This document shows, one piece after another, positions 43,887 to 52,115 of a DNA stretch of 64,000 nucleotides. The notes under the pieces are model-generated. The model had not been told where the DNA came from. It saw nothing but the letters and a program-made list of their open reading frames with translations, and searched no databases. The first letter of the stretch is position 1, and every line of letters begins with the position of its first letter. A program made the position numbers and the translations under genes. This stretch comes from Paenibacillus tepidiphilus (GTDB lineage Bacteria > Bacillota > Bacilli > Paenibacillales > Paenibacillaceae). The stretch is from assembly GCF_008635795.1 (NCBI RefSeq), contig NZ_VWRQ01000017.1, positions 1 to 64,000 on the forward strand, read 5' to 3'.

Positions 43887-45052
43887 TGCCGGATCAGCAC
43901 CTCCGCAGCCTGCCGGAAATCGGACTCCGCAGGGAAGTCCTGCGTGCTGCCGCTAAGGAGGCTCATCCGCTCTCCGTCGAGCCAGAGCAGGAAGCGCTCC
44001 GTGCCGCCCTCGGCCATAACTGCATCATGACCGTTCAGCTTAATGACGGTGGTCGTGCCGTCAACTGCCGGAACCGGCAGGGTATTCTGCCAGTCACCGA
44101 TGGCGGCCAGCTTGGTCCGCAGGCTGTCCGGCAGTACAGGCAGGCCGAGCACCGCATCGCGGACGGCTTCCGGATCAATGCCATTCCCCACCGTCAGCTC
44201 CGGCTTGCCGAATTGCAGCAGCCGGACGGGGTGGCCAGACAAGGTACCCGCCGAGACGACGCCGTCAGGGATCGCAAGCGTGATTGGCTGCCCGTCAGCT
44301 TCGGCTGGAAGGTTGGTATCGCTGCCGAAGCGGGTCAGCAGCCGGTTGACGGCTTTCACGTTCAAGTTGAAGGTCAGCTTGGAGGCCGGCTGAAAGGCGG
44401 GAGCGGTAGGGTGCTCCAGCCGGAGCAGCGTGCCGCCCATCCGCGCCTGCGCCTCGTCCCAATTCAGATCCAGCGTTTCGCCGCCGCCGGAGAAGGACAG
44501 GCTGCCGTATTGGGCCAGATTGAAGCTGCGGTCTCCTTCAGGCGAGCCGTTCTCCAGCAGCGCAGCAATTGCAGTCATATCGTCCGCTGTAATTCCGACA
44601 CCGACCATTTGCTGGATGCGGAAGGTATGCTGCATGGAGGCCAATACCCGGTTCCCCAGCGGAGTGGTGAACAATCCTACGGCAATAGCCACAGCAGCAA
44701 CGCCTGTCGTCACTCTCCGCAGCCGGCGTCTGGCCGGCCGTTCGGTCCGCCAGGTCCGGCCCGCGGTCTCTGCATGGGCCAGTTCTGTGCTTCCGGCCGA
44801 ACGGGCGAACCCCGGCCCATGCGCACTTTCCAAGCTATCGTTGTGTTTCATCTGATGTACACCGTCCTTGTCATAATGGTTGTGATTATCCTTTAATGCT
44901 TCAGGCTTCATATGATCCGTAGAATCCGTTCCGGCATTCTGCTGCCAGAACGCCGGAACCGGCTCCCGGGCTGCGCGGCTCTCGAACCGCTTCAACGCCC
45001 GCTCTGCATCAAAAACCGGCTCCCCGCCGGTCTGTTTCGTTTCGTCCGCCAT
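43883..45052 (-). CDS. Membrane protein, putative anti-sigma factor
   Basis: 389 residues. Cytoplasmic N-terminus (~1-120, with ERALKRFESRAA), one membrane helix (~127-147, GVAAVAIAVGLFTTPLG), and an outer domain rich in short strands resembling the DUF4367 type. There is no zinc-finger H..C..C. ATG 45052 follows AGGAGG by nine bases and overlaps the end of the sigma factor gene by 44 bases. By place it is the anti-sigma partner; it does not look like B. subtilis YxlC-E, so the assignment is inferred. Confidence 0.62.
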   Translation of the reverse strand: MADETKQTGGEPVFDAERALKRFESRAAREPVPAFWQQNAGTDSTDHMKPEALKDNHNHYDKDGVHQMKHNDSLESAHGPGFARSAGSTELAHAETAGRTWRTERPARRRLRRVTTGVAAVAIAVGLFTTPLGNRVLASMQHTFRIQQMVGVGITADDMTAIAALLENGSPEGDRSFNLAQYGSLSFSGGGETLDLNWDEAQARMGGTLLRLEHPTAPAFQPASKLTFNLNVKAVNRLLTRFGSDTNLPAEADGQPITLAIPDGVVSAGTLSGHPVRLLQFGKPELTVGNGIDPEAVRDAVLGLPVLPDSLRTKLAAIGDWQNTLPVPAVDGTTTVIKLNGHDAVMAEGGTERFLLWLDGERMSLLSGSTQDFPAESDFRQAAEVLIRQ

Positions 45053-45575
45053 CGCGCTCTTCCTCCTGTCCATATTTCTTCTTCAGCCGTGCCTCCGCCC
45101 GGGCCAGCAAGGTGCCGACAATCTTCGGGTTGACCTCCAGCCGGAGGGCAATTTCTTCGTAGCTGTAGCCTTCCTCCCGTAGAAGGAGGGCGGTCCGGTC
45201 ACGGTCCGAGAGCTTGTGCAGCACCCGGCGGATCACATCTTTTTCCCATTCACGGATAACTTCCGTCTCTCCCGAAGGGACCGAGCCCTCCGACCAAACG
45301 GCGAGACGGGCGGTTTCCTTATCGAGTAATGTCTTCGTTGACGAGCGCTGGCGCAGATAGTCGTAGCCGATCCGGGTCAGTACCCGGTGCAGCCAGGCGC
45401 CGACGGCCTCCAGCCGCTCCGGCGGATTCCGGTAGAGCCGCAGGAATACCTCCTGGGCCAGATCCTCCGCCGCCGCGTAATCGCCGGTCAATGCATAGAG
45501 CTTCCGCGCCACCTCGGGGTAATGCTCCCGGAACAGGCGCTGGAAGAGCTCGGGTACCTGTGTTCCTTCCTCCAT
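45009..45575 (-). CDS. ECF-type RNA polymerase sigma factor (SigY-like)
   Basis: 188 residues. Region 2 (AAEDLAQEVFLRLYRNPPER, then AWLHRVLTRIGYDYLRQR) and region 4 (RTALLLREEGYSYEEIALRL, KIVGTLLARAEARLKKKYG). It heads an operon with a membrane anti-sigma candidate and an ABC exporter, which resembles sigY-yxlCDEFG of B. subtilis. It would likely control its own operon; no promoter was recognised. Confidence 0.88.
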   Translation of the reverse strand: MEEGTQVPELFQRLFREHYPEVARKLYALTGDYAAAEDLAQEVFLRLYRNPPERLEAVGAWLHRVLTRIGYDYLRQRSSTKTLLDKETARLAVWSEGSVPSGETEVIREWEKDVIRRVLHKLSDRDRTALLLREEGYSYEEIALRLEVNPKIVGTLLARAEARLKKKYGQEEERDGGRNETDRRGAGF

Positions 45576-45901
45576 GTTGCCGCCGTCCCCCTTTCACTTA
45601 GTAAGACGTATGCCGGACTAGTTTTATAGCAGGTGCGAATGATGGAAAAAAATCGCTGGAATGCATACAGAATTCGCTGGCTTTATTATTTCCTCTAACA
45701 TATCAGGGAAACCTGTCCTATACGAGGCCATTGTGCCAATGAATGAAGTCAGCGGGTTTAACTTAGGGGAGGCGTGGCGGTATCCTGGGGATAACGGATT
45801 TTGCTGCGATTGTGCTATACTTCGGTGTAGGCTTCAAATTAATTAGCCTGTGAACTATTAATAGAATTAACAATATTATCCTGATTGTAAGGAGGGCGCC
45901 A
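45576..45901. other. Intergenic region with candidate yojF promoter
   Basis: 326 bases between divergent genes. An extended -10 element TGCTATACT lies at 45813-45821, ~80 bases before yojF. A 61-codon frame (45661-45846) has no ribosome binding site and no recognisable similarity. No other structure is seen. Confidence 0.5.
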
Positions 45902-46246
45902 ATGCAGCCGCTACAACCCCAAGACATTCAAACCCGGATCGACCGCCTCGCCGGTCAGGAACTGTACATACACCTCGAACTAACCTCAGGTGCGTATGCC
46001 AGCCACCTGGATGCTACCCGGCACCCGGCGTCAGCGTTTATTACCAATGCGGTTATCCGCTATTCCCAAGGCTCCATTTCCGGAGCGGGTCCCTACCGGA
46101 TCGGACTGAAGACCGTGCAGGGCTGGGTGTATGCCGAAGGCCTGACCCATGTAGATGAAACGGAGCAGGAACGTATAATCCTGGCCGGACACGACAGTCT
46201 GGGCAAGCTGATAGTGGCCCTGCAGCTCGGACGGGAACCTTTCTAA
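45902..46246 (+). CDS. yojF: YojF-family protein
   Basis: 114 residues with the DUF1806/YojF pattern (IDRLAGQELYIHLELTSGAY; PYRIGLKTVQGWVYAEGLTH). In B. subtilis it is encoded next to bshB2 (yojG); its role is unknown but the pairing is conserved. AAGGAGGGC nine bases before ATG. TAA/ATG overlap with bshB2. Confidence 0.88.
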   Translation: MQPLQPQDIQTRIDRLAGQELYIHLELTSGAYASHLDATRHPASAFITNAVIRYSQGSISGAGPYRIGLKTVQGWVYAEGLTHVDETEQERIILAGHDSLGKLIVALQLGREPF

Positions 46247-46953
46247 TGAGAGAAGAGGAACAAACAACCATGAACAGCAAACCGACTGAACGCCAGCGTA
46301 TACTGGCAGTGTTTCCCCATCCCGACGATGAATCCTTTGTAGCAGCAGGGACGCTGGCGATGTACATCGCAGGCGGTATGGAAGTGACCTACGCCTGTCT
46401 GACGCTTGGGGAGATGGGCCGGAATATGGGGATTCCGCCGTTTGCCAACCGGGTGACCCTGCCGGCCATCCGTAAGGAGGAACTGGCGGCATCCTGCCGC
46501 GCCATTGGTATCCGGGACCTCAGAATGCTTGGCTTCCACGATAAAATGGTCGAATTCGAGGACCCGCAGGTGCTGGAAGCACGGATTACCGGACTGCTGG
46601 AGGAGCTGAAGCCGCAGATGGTCATCACCTTCTATCCGGGGTACAGCGTGCATCCCGATCATGATGCCACCGGAGCCGCCGTGATCCGGGCGGTCGCCCA
46701 GCTTCCGGCAGCGGAACGGCCGGTTGTCTACTGCAGCGCGTTCGCCGTGAACTGCGAGCAGGTAATCGGCCAGCCGGATGTGACCATGGATGTCACTGCG
46801 TTTCTTGAAGAGAAGATGGCGTCGATCCGCGCCCACGCCACGCAATTTCAGGCGGCGGAGCTGGTCGGAAACCGCGAGCTGACGGCTGAGGAAATCCGCC
46901 TCCGCTACGGCACGGAGCGTTTCTGGACGTACCGGTTCGGCGATGCAGAGTGA
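46246..46953 (+). CDS. bshB2: Bacillithiol biosynthesis deacetylase BshB2
   Basis: 235 residues, LmbE/PIG-L fold. Zinc and catalytic motif VFPHPDDESF (H25, D27, D28) and second histidine motif HPDHDATG. It removes the acetyl group from GlcNAc-malate, a step in making bacillithiol, the low-molecular-weight thiol of Firmicutes. Follows yojF as in B. subtilis. The start could be ATG 46246 or ATG 46270. Confidence 0.9.
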   Translation: MREEEQTTMNSKPTERQRILAVFPHPDDESFVAAGTLAMYIAGGMEVTYACLTLGEMGRNMGIPPFANRVTLPAIRKEELAASCRAIGIRDLRMLGFHDKMVEFEDPQVLEARITGLLEELKPQMVITFYPGYSVHPDHDATGAAVIRAVAQLPAAERPVVYCSAFAVNCEQVIGQPDVTMDVTAFLEEKMASIRAHATQFQAAELVGNRELTAEEIRLRYGTERFWTYRFGDAE

Positions 46954-47037
46954 CAGAGTAAACTTAGTGACCTGGGGTATCAAATACAAGGGAACAAGGG
47001 ATTACTGAGGGTAGGGTCTTGATTGTGACAAAAAAAA

Positions 47038-47079
47038 CAGTGGCAGTCCTACATTTTCCGTAATGTAAGTCTGCCGCTG
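47038..47079. terminator. Bidirectional terminator between bshB2 and the EndoU-type gene
   Basis: CAGTGGCAG...TACATT pairs with AATGTA...CTGCCGCTG (few mismatches). On the minus strand it is followed by a run of T residues (AAAAAAAA at 47030-47037 on the plus strand), so it chiefly ends the gene at 47117. Confidence 0.82.
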
Positions 47080-47116
47080 CTGTTGTGTCTGGGGGGGGAC
47101 GCTTTGTGAAGGTTCG

Positions 47117-48046
47117 TTATCCGACGGGAACCGGTTGTTCGATGACTGGAAAAAAGGTGCGCGGGTGTTTATGGTTATCCTTTGTCCTCCATACGGTTAA
47201 GCTATATCGCTCACCATTTAAATCAAATTTTAAATATACATCCGTATCGTTTACATCTTCCAAAAATGCCACTGTCCCCATGGCCAATAAACCTTCGGTG
47301 CTTAATCCGACAAAGAAGCCGCCTTTAGGCGTTTTAAGCAAATCTAATTCCCCTGAACCATCCTTCTTGGTATAAATGTATTTAATGGTGATGATTTCTG
47401 CGAGATTGCTTACTTCTGAACGGACCACTTCAACATGCTTTAAGAAAGCGATGCTGTCTTCAAAGGTAGTCACTTCAAACGGACCGTCATTAATATAATA
47501 GTGATACCAGAAATGATGCCCTGATAACACCCGGTCCCGCCCGCTAGTTCCACCTTCTTCTCCAATGAAGACATGCTCAAAAAGAGAGGTGCTGTTGCCT
47601 TCATACTGAGCGAACCATAAGTCCGTTAGTTTATCTATCCATTCCTCATCGGAAGCGGAGCCGGATATATATCCTTTACTTGCAGCGAATTCTCTGGCAA
47701 TTTCCATTGGGGCTGTTGTTATGGCGAATTTCAGGAAATTCTGAATTTCGTCCCATTCTTTTTGGGGTGTAGGATCATTCTGATTCCTGCGCCAGTTGTA
47801 ATTATCGTGGAGAGTTTTAAAGAGATCATAGGAGATTAGCTTGTGTTCAGGAATAACTACTTTTTTAATAACGTTTACTTGCTGATCGGCACGGGGCTCC
47901 GGATTTCCGGTTGGAAAAGGATTCATATCGACGACAACATATCCTTCTTCCGGAATTGCTTCATGCTCGCTCAGATCTTTGATCAGAGGCATCAGCCCGT
48001 TTTGTTTCATATCTGCATGCCAGATTTCACTAATATGATCGGCCAT
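47117..48046 (-). CDS. EndoU (XendoU-type) endoribonuclease candidate
   Basis: 309 residues. The pattern of the cellular (eukaryotic-type) EndoU family is visible in order: YDLFKTLHDNY (73-83), TAPMEIAREFAASKGYIS (111-128), LWFAQYE then FEHVFIGE (156-163), SGHHFW (175-180, matching GFHNW), LKTPKGGFFVGLS (237-249, matching LKPVGSFFIGTS), and a final beta part to FFPV. Catalytic candidates are H158, H178 and K238 (or K241). Family members cleave RNA after uridines with a 2',3'-cyclic phosphate end. There is no signal peptide, toxin delivery domain or partner gene. AGGAG lies eight bases before ATG. Residue alignment is by eye. Confidence 0.72.
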   Translation of the reverse strand: MADHISEIWHADMKQNGLMPLIKDLSEHEAIPEEGYVVVDMNPFPTGNPEPRADQQVNVIKKVVIPEHKLISYDLFKTLHDNYNWRRNQNDPTPQKEWDEIQNFLKFAITTAPMEIAREFAASKGYISGSASDEEWIDKLTDLWFAQYEGNSTSLFEHVFIGEEGGTSGRDRVLSGHHFWYHYYINDGPFEVTTFEDSIAFLKHVEVVRSEVSNLAEIITIKYIYTKKDGSGELDLLKTPKGGFFVGLSTEGLLAMGTVAFLEDVNDTDVYLKFDLNGERYSLTVWRTKDNHKHPRTFFPVIEQPVPVG

Positions 48047-48155
48047 AAAGTCATCTCCTGTGTTTAGGTTTAATCTTACTCACGGATATAATGTTCTGCT
48101 GGTTGTTATGCTATTCACGAAGTGGACAGTTTTGAAAAAGAATAGGTGATATTTA

Positions 48156-49043
48156 ATGGAGGAAAATCAAGCACTACATGGTTCTGTCCAGGCGGACAAT
48201 TACAAGGTCTTTGCCTGGCTGAGCCGTTATCTGAACGATGCCCCGGACCTCATTAAGCCGGAGGAAATCGCGGAGATTACGCAATACGGCGTGGCTGAGG
48301 AATATGCCTTTGCCGTTATTCTGGCGGGAGCCTTCGGGCTGGATATTGCCGATGATCCGGCCGACAAGGCGCTGTTTAACCGTTACTTCAGCCAGATGAT
48401 TCATAAGCTCGATGTGGAGGTGTACTACAACAATCCATATTACAGGAATATCCGGATTCCGCCGGTAGCTGTGGGCAGCAGTGAACTGAAATATGAAGCC
48501 TACCAGCCGTATGAAGGGTTTGTGTGCAACGATATTCTCCGTACGGCTGAGGGCAGGCAGCTTCCGCAGATCGGTTTTTTTGCAGAGGAATTCCGGTTCC
48601 CGGCGATTCTGGAGAACGGTCGAATCTGGATGACCATAACCCCCAATGAAATCGCGACGATGCATGAAGCGGTGGAGCAGGCGCATGGCCATGTGCTTGC
48701 CTTTGGACTGGGCCTTGGCTATTACGCTTATATGGCGTCCGAGCAGGAGCGGGTGGAGAGCGTAACCGTGGTGGAGATCAACCCCCATGTCATTCAGTTA
48801 TTCAACGAACATGTGCTGCCCCAATTCGGGAATGCCCATAAGATTAAGGTGGTTCAGGCGGATGCTTTTGCGTTCGCGGAGGCGGAGCTGCCCAAAGGAC
48901 AGTATGATTATGTCTTTACCGATCTGTGGCATGACGTATCCGACGGGATTGACCTGTATTTGCGGATGAAGACCTATGAACCGCTGAGTCCGGGCGCAGA
49001 GTTTGTGTACTGGATTGAGCAGTCGATGCTGTGTTATCTCTGA
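48156..49043 (+). CDS. Spermidine-synthase-like class I methyltransferase
   Basis: 295 residues. Rossmann motif VLAFGLGLGYYAYMASEQ (~190) and VESVTVVEINPHVIQLFNEH with the acidic residue, then VVQADAFAFAEAELPKGQYD and VFTDLWHDVSDG. The N-terminal ~150 residues are a helical and beta cap without a known name. The motif set resembles spermidine synthase and related methyltransferases, but no polyamine gene is close, so the substrate is open. Confidence 0.75.
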   Translation: MEENQALHGSVQADNYKVFAWLSRYLNDAPDLIKPEEIAEITQYGVAEEYAFAVILAGAFGLDIADDPADKALFNRYFSQMIHKLDVEVYYNNPYYRNIRIPPVAVGSSELKYEAYQPYEGFVCNDILRTAEGRQLPQIGFFAEEFRFPAILENGRIWMTITPNEIATMHEAVEQAHGHVLAFGLGLGYYAYMASEQERVESVTVVEINPHVIQLFNEHVLPQFGNAHKIKVVQADAFAFAEAELPKGQYDYVFTDLWHDVSDGIDLYLRMKTYEPLSPGAEFVYWIEQSMLCYL

Positions 49044-49062
49044 TTGAACCGGTGTAAGCGGG

Positions 49063-49083
49063 CCGGACGGATGGGCCGTCCGG
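49063..49083. repeat. Hairpin downstream of the methyltransferase
   Basis: CCGGACGG / CCGTCCGG around ATGGG, 20 bases after the stop; no T-run. May stabilise or end the transcript. Confidence 0.45.
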
Positions 49084-49222
49084 TCCGGCGGCAACGCTCG
49101 TCGCGGGCATCGTTGCGTAGATTTCCTGCTGTTTTGCTCGATTGCTCCCAGTTCGTTTGATACTACAGAGCGTGCCTATCACGGTGGGTGACGGTTGCGC
49201 AAGAAGGTGGAGTAGGCCGGAA

Positions 49223-49260
49223 AATTATATTAGCAATTTATATAAGTTACTGATATAATT
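49223..49260 (+). promoter_or_regulatory. MarR promoter with overlapping operator
   Basis: Extended -10 TGATATAAT (49251-49259) ends six bases before the MarR ATG. AATTATATTAG pairs with CTGATATAATT (10 of 11) across 16 bases that themselves contain TTTATATAA. The repeat overlaps the -10, a typical place for MarR self-repression. Confidence 0.7.
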
Positions 49261-49265
49261 GGCTC

Positions 49266-49721
49266 ATGACTATAGAAAACTTTCCCAATCACGAATTAGA
49301 TGTTGCTGAACTGGCTATGGCCCTTGAACAAATGACGAGATTTATGATCCGGCTGCCGTCTGTGGACAAAATGAGCTTCACCTCGTTGTCGGTGCTGCAT
49401 ACGCTGACTCTTAAAAGTCCGCTGCGGCTCACGGAGCTTGCGGCTACGGAGCAGGTGACGCAGTCGGCGATCACACAGCTAGTGACCCGGCTCGAACGGG
49501 ACGGGCTGGCGGAGCGCCGGGCCGACCCTAAGGATGGCCGGGTGGTGCAGGTGCACATTACCCCGGAGGGAGCCAAGGTCATTGAGTCCCGGCGGGATGA
49601 GCGTATTGCCGGGCTCGGCAGGTATGTGGACGGACTGAGCCTGGAACAGCAGCAGAGCATCGCCGCCGCTATTCCCGCCCTGCAGCGGCTGGCCGAGCTG
49701 GGCAACGGGAAGCAGCCGTAG
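49266..49721 (+). CDS. MarR-family transcriptional regulator
   Basis: 151 residues. Winged helix: LRLTELAATEQVTQSAITQL (recognition helix) and RRADPKDGRVVQVHITPEG (wing), flanked by dimer helices. There is no Shine-Dalgarno sequence, and the -10 element lies where transcription would begin at or next to the ATG, so the mRNA is likely leaderless. The neighbouring epoxide hydrolase (30 bases downstream) is the probable target; the inducer may be an organic compound. Confidence 0.88.
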   Translation: MTIENFPNHELDVAELAMALEQMTRFMIRLPSVDKMSFTSLSVLHTLTLKSPLRLTELAATEQVTQSAITQLVTRLERDGLAERRADPKDGRVVQVHITPEGAKVIESRRDERIAGLGRYVDGLSLEQQQSIAAAIPALQRLAELGNGKQP

Positions 49722-49750
49722 GCTGTTCTCGCACCAAAGGAGGAGAGACC

Positions 49751-50977
49751 ATGAATGCAGCGCGGAAATTCCCGCTGGAGCCAAGCCCGATTCACGTGCC
49801 CCAGTCCATTCTGGATAATCTGAAGTCACGGTTAATGAATACCCGCTGGCCGCTGGATGCCGGCAATGAAGACGGATATTACGGTGTCCGCCGCAGCTAT
49901 GTGGAGGAGCTTGTCCATTACTGGATTCATGAATTCGGCTGGCGCAAAGAGGAACAGGCGATGAATGCGTATGAGCATTATCAGGTGCAGGTGGACGGGG
50001 TGTCCGTGCATTTCATGCGCAAGCCGGGCGTCGGGCCGAATCCGGTGCCATTGATCCTGTCCCACGGCTGGCCGTGGACATTCTGGCACTGGTCCAAAGT
50101 GATCGATGCGCTGGCGGACCCAGGGGCTTATGGGGGCAATCCGGCGGAGGCTTTCGAGGTCATAGTGCCTTGTCTGCCGGGATTTGGCTTCTCGGCCCCA
50201 CTGCCGGATCAACCGGACATGAATTTCTGGAAGATTGCCGATCTGTGGCATACCCTGATGACGGACATTCTCGGTTACGATAAATACGCGGCAGGCGGGT
50301 GTGATGTCGGCGCACTGGTGAGCGGTCAGCTCGGCCATAAATACGGCTCAGAGCTGTACGGCATCCATATCGGCTCCGCGCAGAAGCTCAGCTTCTTCAA
50401 TGGCGAACGGGCCTGGGATTTCTCCGGCGGCCGCCCGCTGCCGGAGCAGCTGCCCCCGCATATCCGTGAAGGAATATTACGGCTGGACCGCCGGTTCGCC
50501 TCGCATCTGGCGATCCATGTCCTGGACCCCGGCACCCTTGCCTTCGGGCTAAGCGATTCGCCGGCCGGCATGCTCGCCTGGATGCTGGAACGGTGGGAGC
50601 GGTGGAGCGATAACCATGGCAATCTGGAGACTGTCTTCAGCAAAGACGACCTCCTGACTCATGCAACCATCTACTGGGTAAATAATTCAATCGAGACTTC
50701 AACGCGCCTTTACTCGAACAATAACCGCTATCCCTGGACGCCGGCCCACGACCGCTGGCCGGTCATCGAGGCGAAGACCGGAATAACCTTTGTCGGCTAC
50801 GAGAATCCGCCGGGGGTGGCCACGGAGCAGCGCGTGCAGAACTTTCTGGACAGCGACCGCGCCGCCTGGTACAACCACGTCAACATTACCGCCCATGAGC
50901 GGGGCGGACACTTCATTCCGTGGGAGGTCCCGGAGGCATGGGTGGCGGATTTGCGGCGGACTTTTTTTCAGAGCTAA
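49751..50977 (+). CDS. Epoxide hydrolase (EHN-type alpha/beta hydrolase)
   Basis: 408 residues. N-terminal EHN domain (IHVPQSILDNLKSRLMNTRW, then VEELVHYWIHEFGWRKEEQ), oxyanion motif LSHGWPWTFWHW, nucleophile D near 185 in GGCDVGALVSG (usual GGDWGA), and the last histidine in ERGGHFIPWEVPE. Opens epoxides to diols. Probably in one operon with the MarR gene. The C-terminus abuts a macrodomain remnant and may have been altered by that join. Confidence 0.88.
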   Translation: MNAARKFPLEPSPIHVPQSILDNLKSRLMNTRWPLDAGNEDGYYGVRRSYVEELVHYWIHEFGWRKEEQAMNAYEHYQVQVDGVSVHFMRKPGVGPNPVPLILSHGWPWTFWHWSKVIDALADPGAYGGNPAEAFEVIVPCLPGFGFSAPLPDQPDMNFWKIADLWHTLMTDILGYDKYAAGGCDVGALVSGQLGHKYGSELYGIHIGSAQKLSFFNGERAWDFSGGRPLPEQLPPHIREGILRLDRRFASHLAIHVLDPGTLAFGLSDSPAGMLAWMLERWERWSDNHGNLETVFSKDDLLTHATIYWVNNSIETSTRLYSNNNRYPWTPAHDRWPVIEAKTGITFVGYENPPGVATEQRVQNFLDSDRAAWYNHVNITAHERGGHFIPWEVPEAWVADLRRTFFQS

Positions 50978-51113
50978 CCCAGATTCGATCCACCGCATTG
51001 CCATGCCGGAAATCGGCTGCGGGCTGGATAAGCTGAAGTGGGACAAGGTGCGGGAGATTATCCTGCAGGAGTTCCAAGAGACTCCTGTGGAGATCGTTGT
51101 TTGCCGGCTATGA
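50972..51113 (+). pseudogene. Macrodomain (ADP-ribose hydrolase-like) gene remnant
   Basis: About 46 codons, ending at TGA 51111-51113, in a different frame from the epoxide hydrolase. The peptide SIHRIAMPEIGCGLDKLKWD, then KVREIILQEF and VEIVVCRL, matches the C-terminus of Poa1p/TARG1-type macrodomains. The N-terminal two-thirds, including the ADP-ribose-binding loop, is absent; no start or ribosome binding site is present. It is the tail of a deleted gene fused behind the hydrolase. Confidence 0.72.
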
Positions 51114-51184
51114 CGGAGCGACCGGAGCTCTCGAAGTAACCGGAGCAGGAACTCTTCCCTAATTACAATGCTATATTCTGGACA

Positions 51185-51229
51185 TAAAAAGCTTCCTGCC
51201 TCACCGAAACGGTGAACAGGAAGCTTTTT
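51185..51229. terminator. Bidirectional terminator
   Basis: AAAAAGCTTCCTG pairs with CAGGAAGCTTTTT, with inner CACCG/CGGTG around AAA. It serves both the epoxide hydrolase (+) and GntR (-) transcripts. Confidence 0.92.
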
Positions 51230-51258
51230 GATTGCAGGCCGGGCTTTCTCCGCCCACC

Positions 51259-51897
51259 TTAATAGAATGACCGGTTCTGGCGCATCCGCCGGGAGGCGGT
51301 GTGCAGAACCTCCCGCAGCTTGGCATAGTCCTGCGCCTCCAGCGCTTCGAGAATGCTGCCGTTCAGCAGCGTTGCGCTGAAATGCGGCTCCAGCGGGGTC
51401 ATGCGGTAATTCATGACGGCGATCAGGACGATTTTGCTCTGCAGCGTCTCCAGCATCTGCAGCAGGCTGCGGTTGCGCACCGAGGAGAGCAGGCAGCGGT
51501 CGAAATCGAGCGCCTTGTGGATATAGGCCACATAGTCCCCGGCGTCGGTCGCTTCCTGCTGCTGACGGAAATGTTCGCGGAGCTGCTCCAGCTCCTTGAA
51601 GCCCTCGCGCTCCATCACCGAGACGGCATACAGCGTCATCGCCAGTGTGGTCTCGGCGACCTCGGCTGCCTCATGGTAAGAGACCTCCTTGACCAGAACG
51701 CCCCGCTTCTGCAGCGATTGCACAATGCCCTCCGATTCCAGGCGGGAGATGGCGATCCGCACAGGCGTCCGGCTGACGCCGAGCTGCAGGGCAATTTCAT
51801 TCTCCGACAGCATCGTTCCCGGCAGAATCTCACCTTGAATGATTTGATTTCTTAGATAGGCATAGGCCGTGTCGATCAGCCTTCCGGATTCCTTCAT
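51259..51897 (-). CDS. GntR-family regulator (FCD-type)
   Basis: 212 residues. Winged HTH at the N-terminus (LRNQIIQGEILPGTMLSENE, LGVSRTPVRIAISRLESEGI) and an all-helical effector domain (~85-205) of the FCD type. Divergent from the phosphonate-type transporter operon, so it likely controls it. A perfect inverted repeat lies near the operon start (52062-52099). Confidence 0.85.
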   Translation of the reverse strand: MKESGRLIDTAYAYLRNQIIQGEILPGTMLSENEIALQLGVSRTPVRIAISRLESEGIVQSLQKRGVLVKEVSYHEAAEVAETTLAMTLYAVSVMEREGFKELEQLREHFRQQQEATDAGDYVAYIHKALDFDRCLLSSVRNRSLLQMLETLQSKIVLIAVMNYRMTPLEPHFSATLLNGSILEALEAQDYAKLREVLHTASRRMRQNRSFY

Positions 51898-52061
51898 AAC
51901 GCTTCTCAGCCTTTCCTATGAGTCATGACGCTAGTATAGAACGAAAGAGAAGAGAGCGTAAAGTTAAGTTTGTGTAAAAGAATGTCATCGGAAGATCAAC
52001 GCCCCTTTACAGAAATACCCGAAACCGCTAATACGGAGTTTACAAAAAATATGTAGTATTC

Positions 52062-52099
52062 TAGTTGTATTCATTATCAATTTGAAGTATCTACAACTA
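52062..52099. promoter_or_regulatory. Inverted repeat before the phn-type operon
   Basis: TAGTTGTA and TACAACTA, perfect 8-bp arms 22 bases apart, just before the ribosome binding site of the first gene. A GntR-type operator or a leader hairpin. Confidence 0.5.
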
Positions 52100-52115
52100 C
52101 TTGGAGGTATCGATC

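Noticed and set aside
45661..45846. 61-residue frame before yojF
   Set aside because: No ribosome binding site or recognisable pattern.
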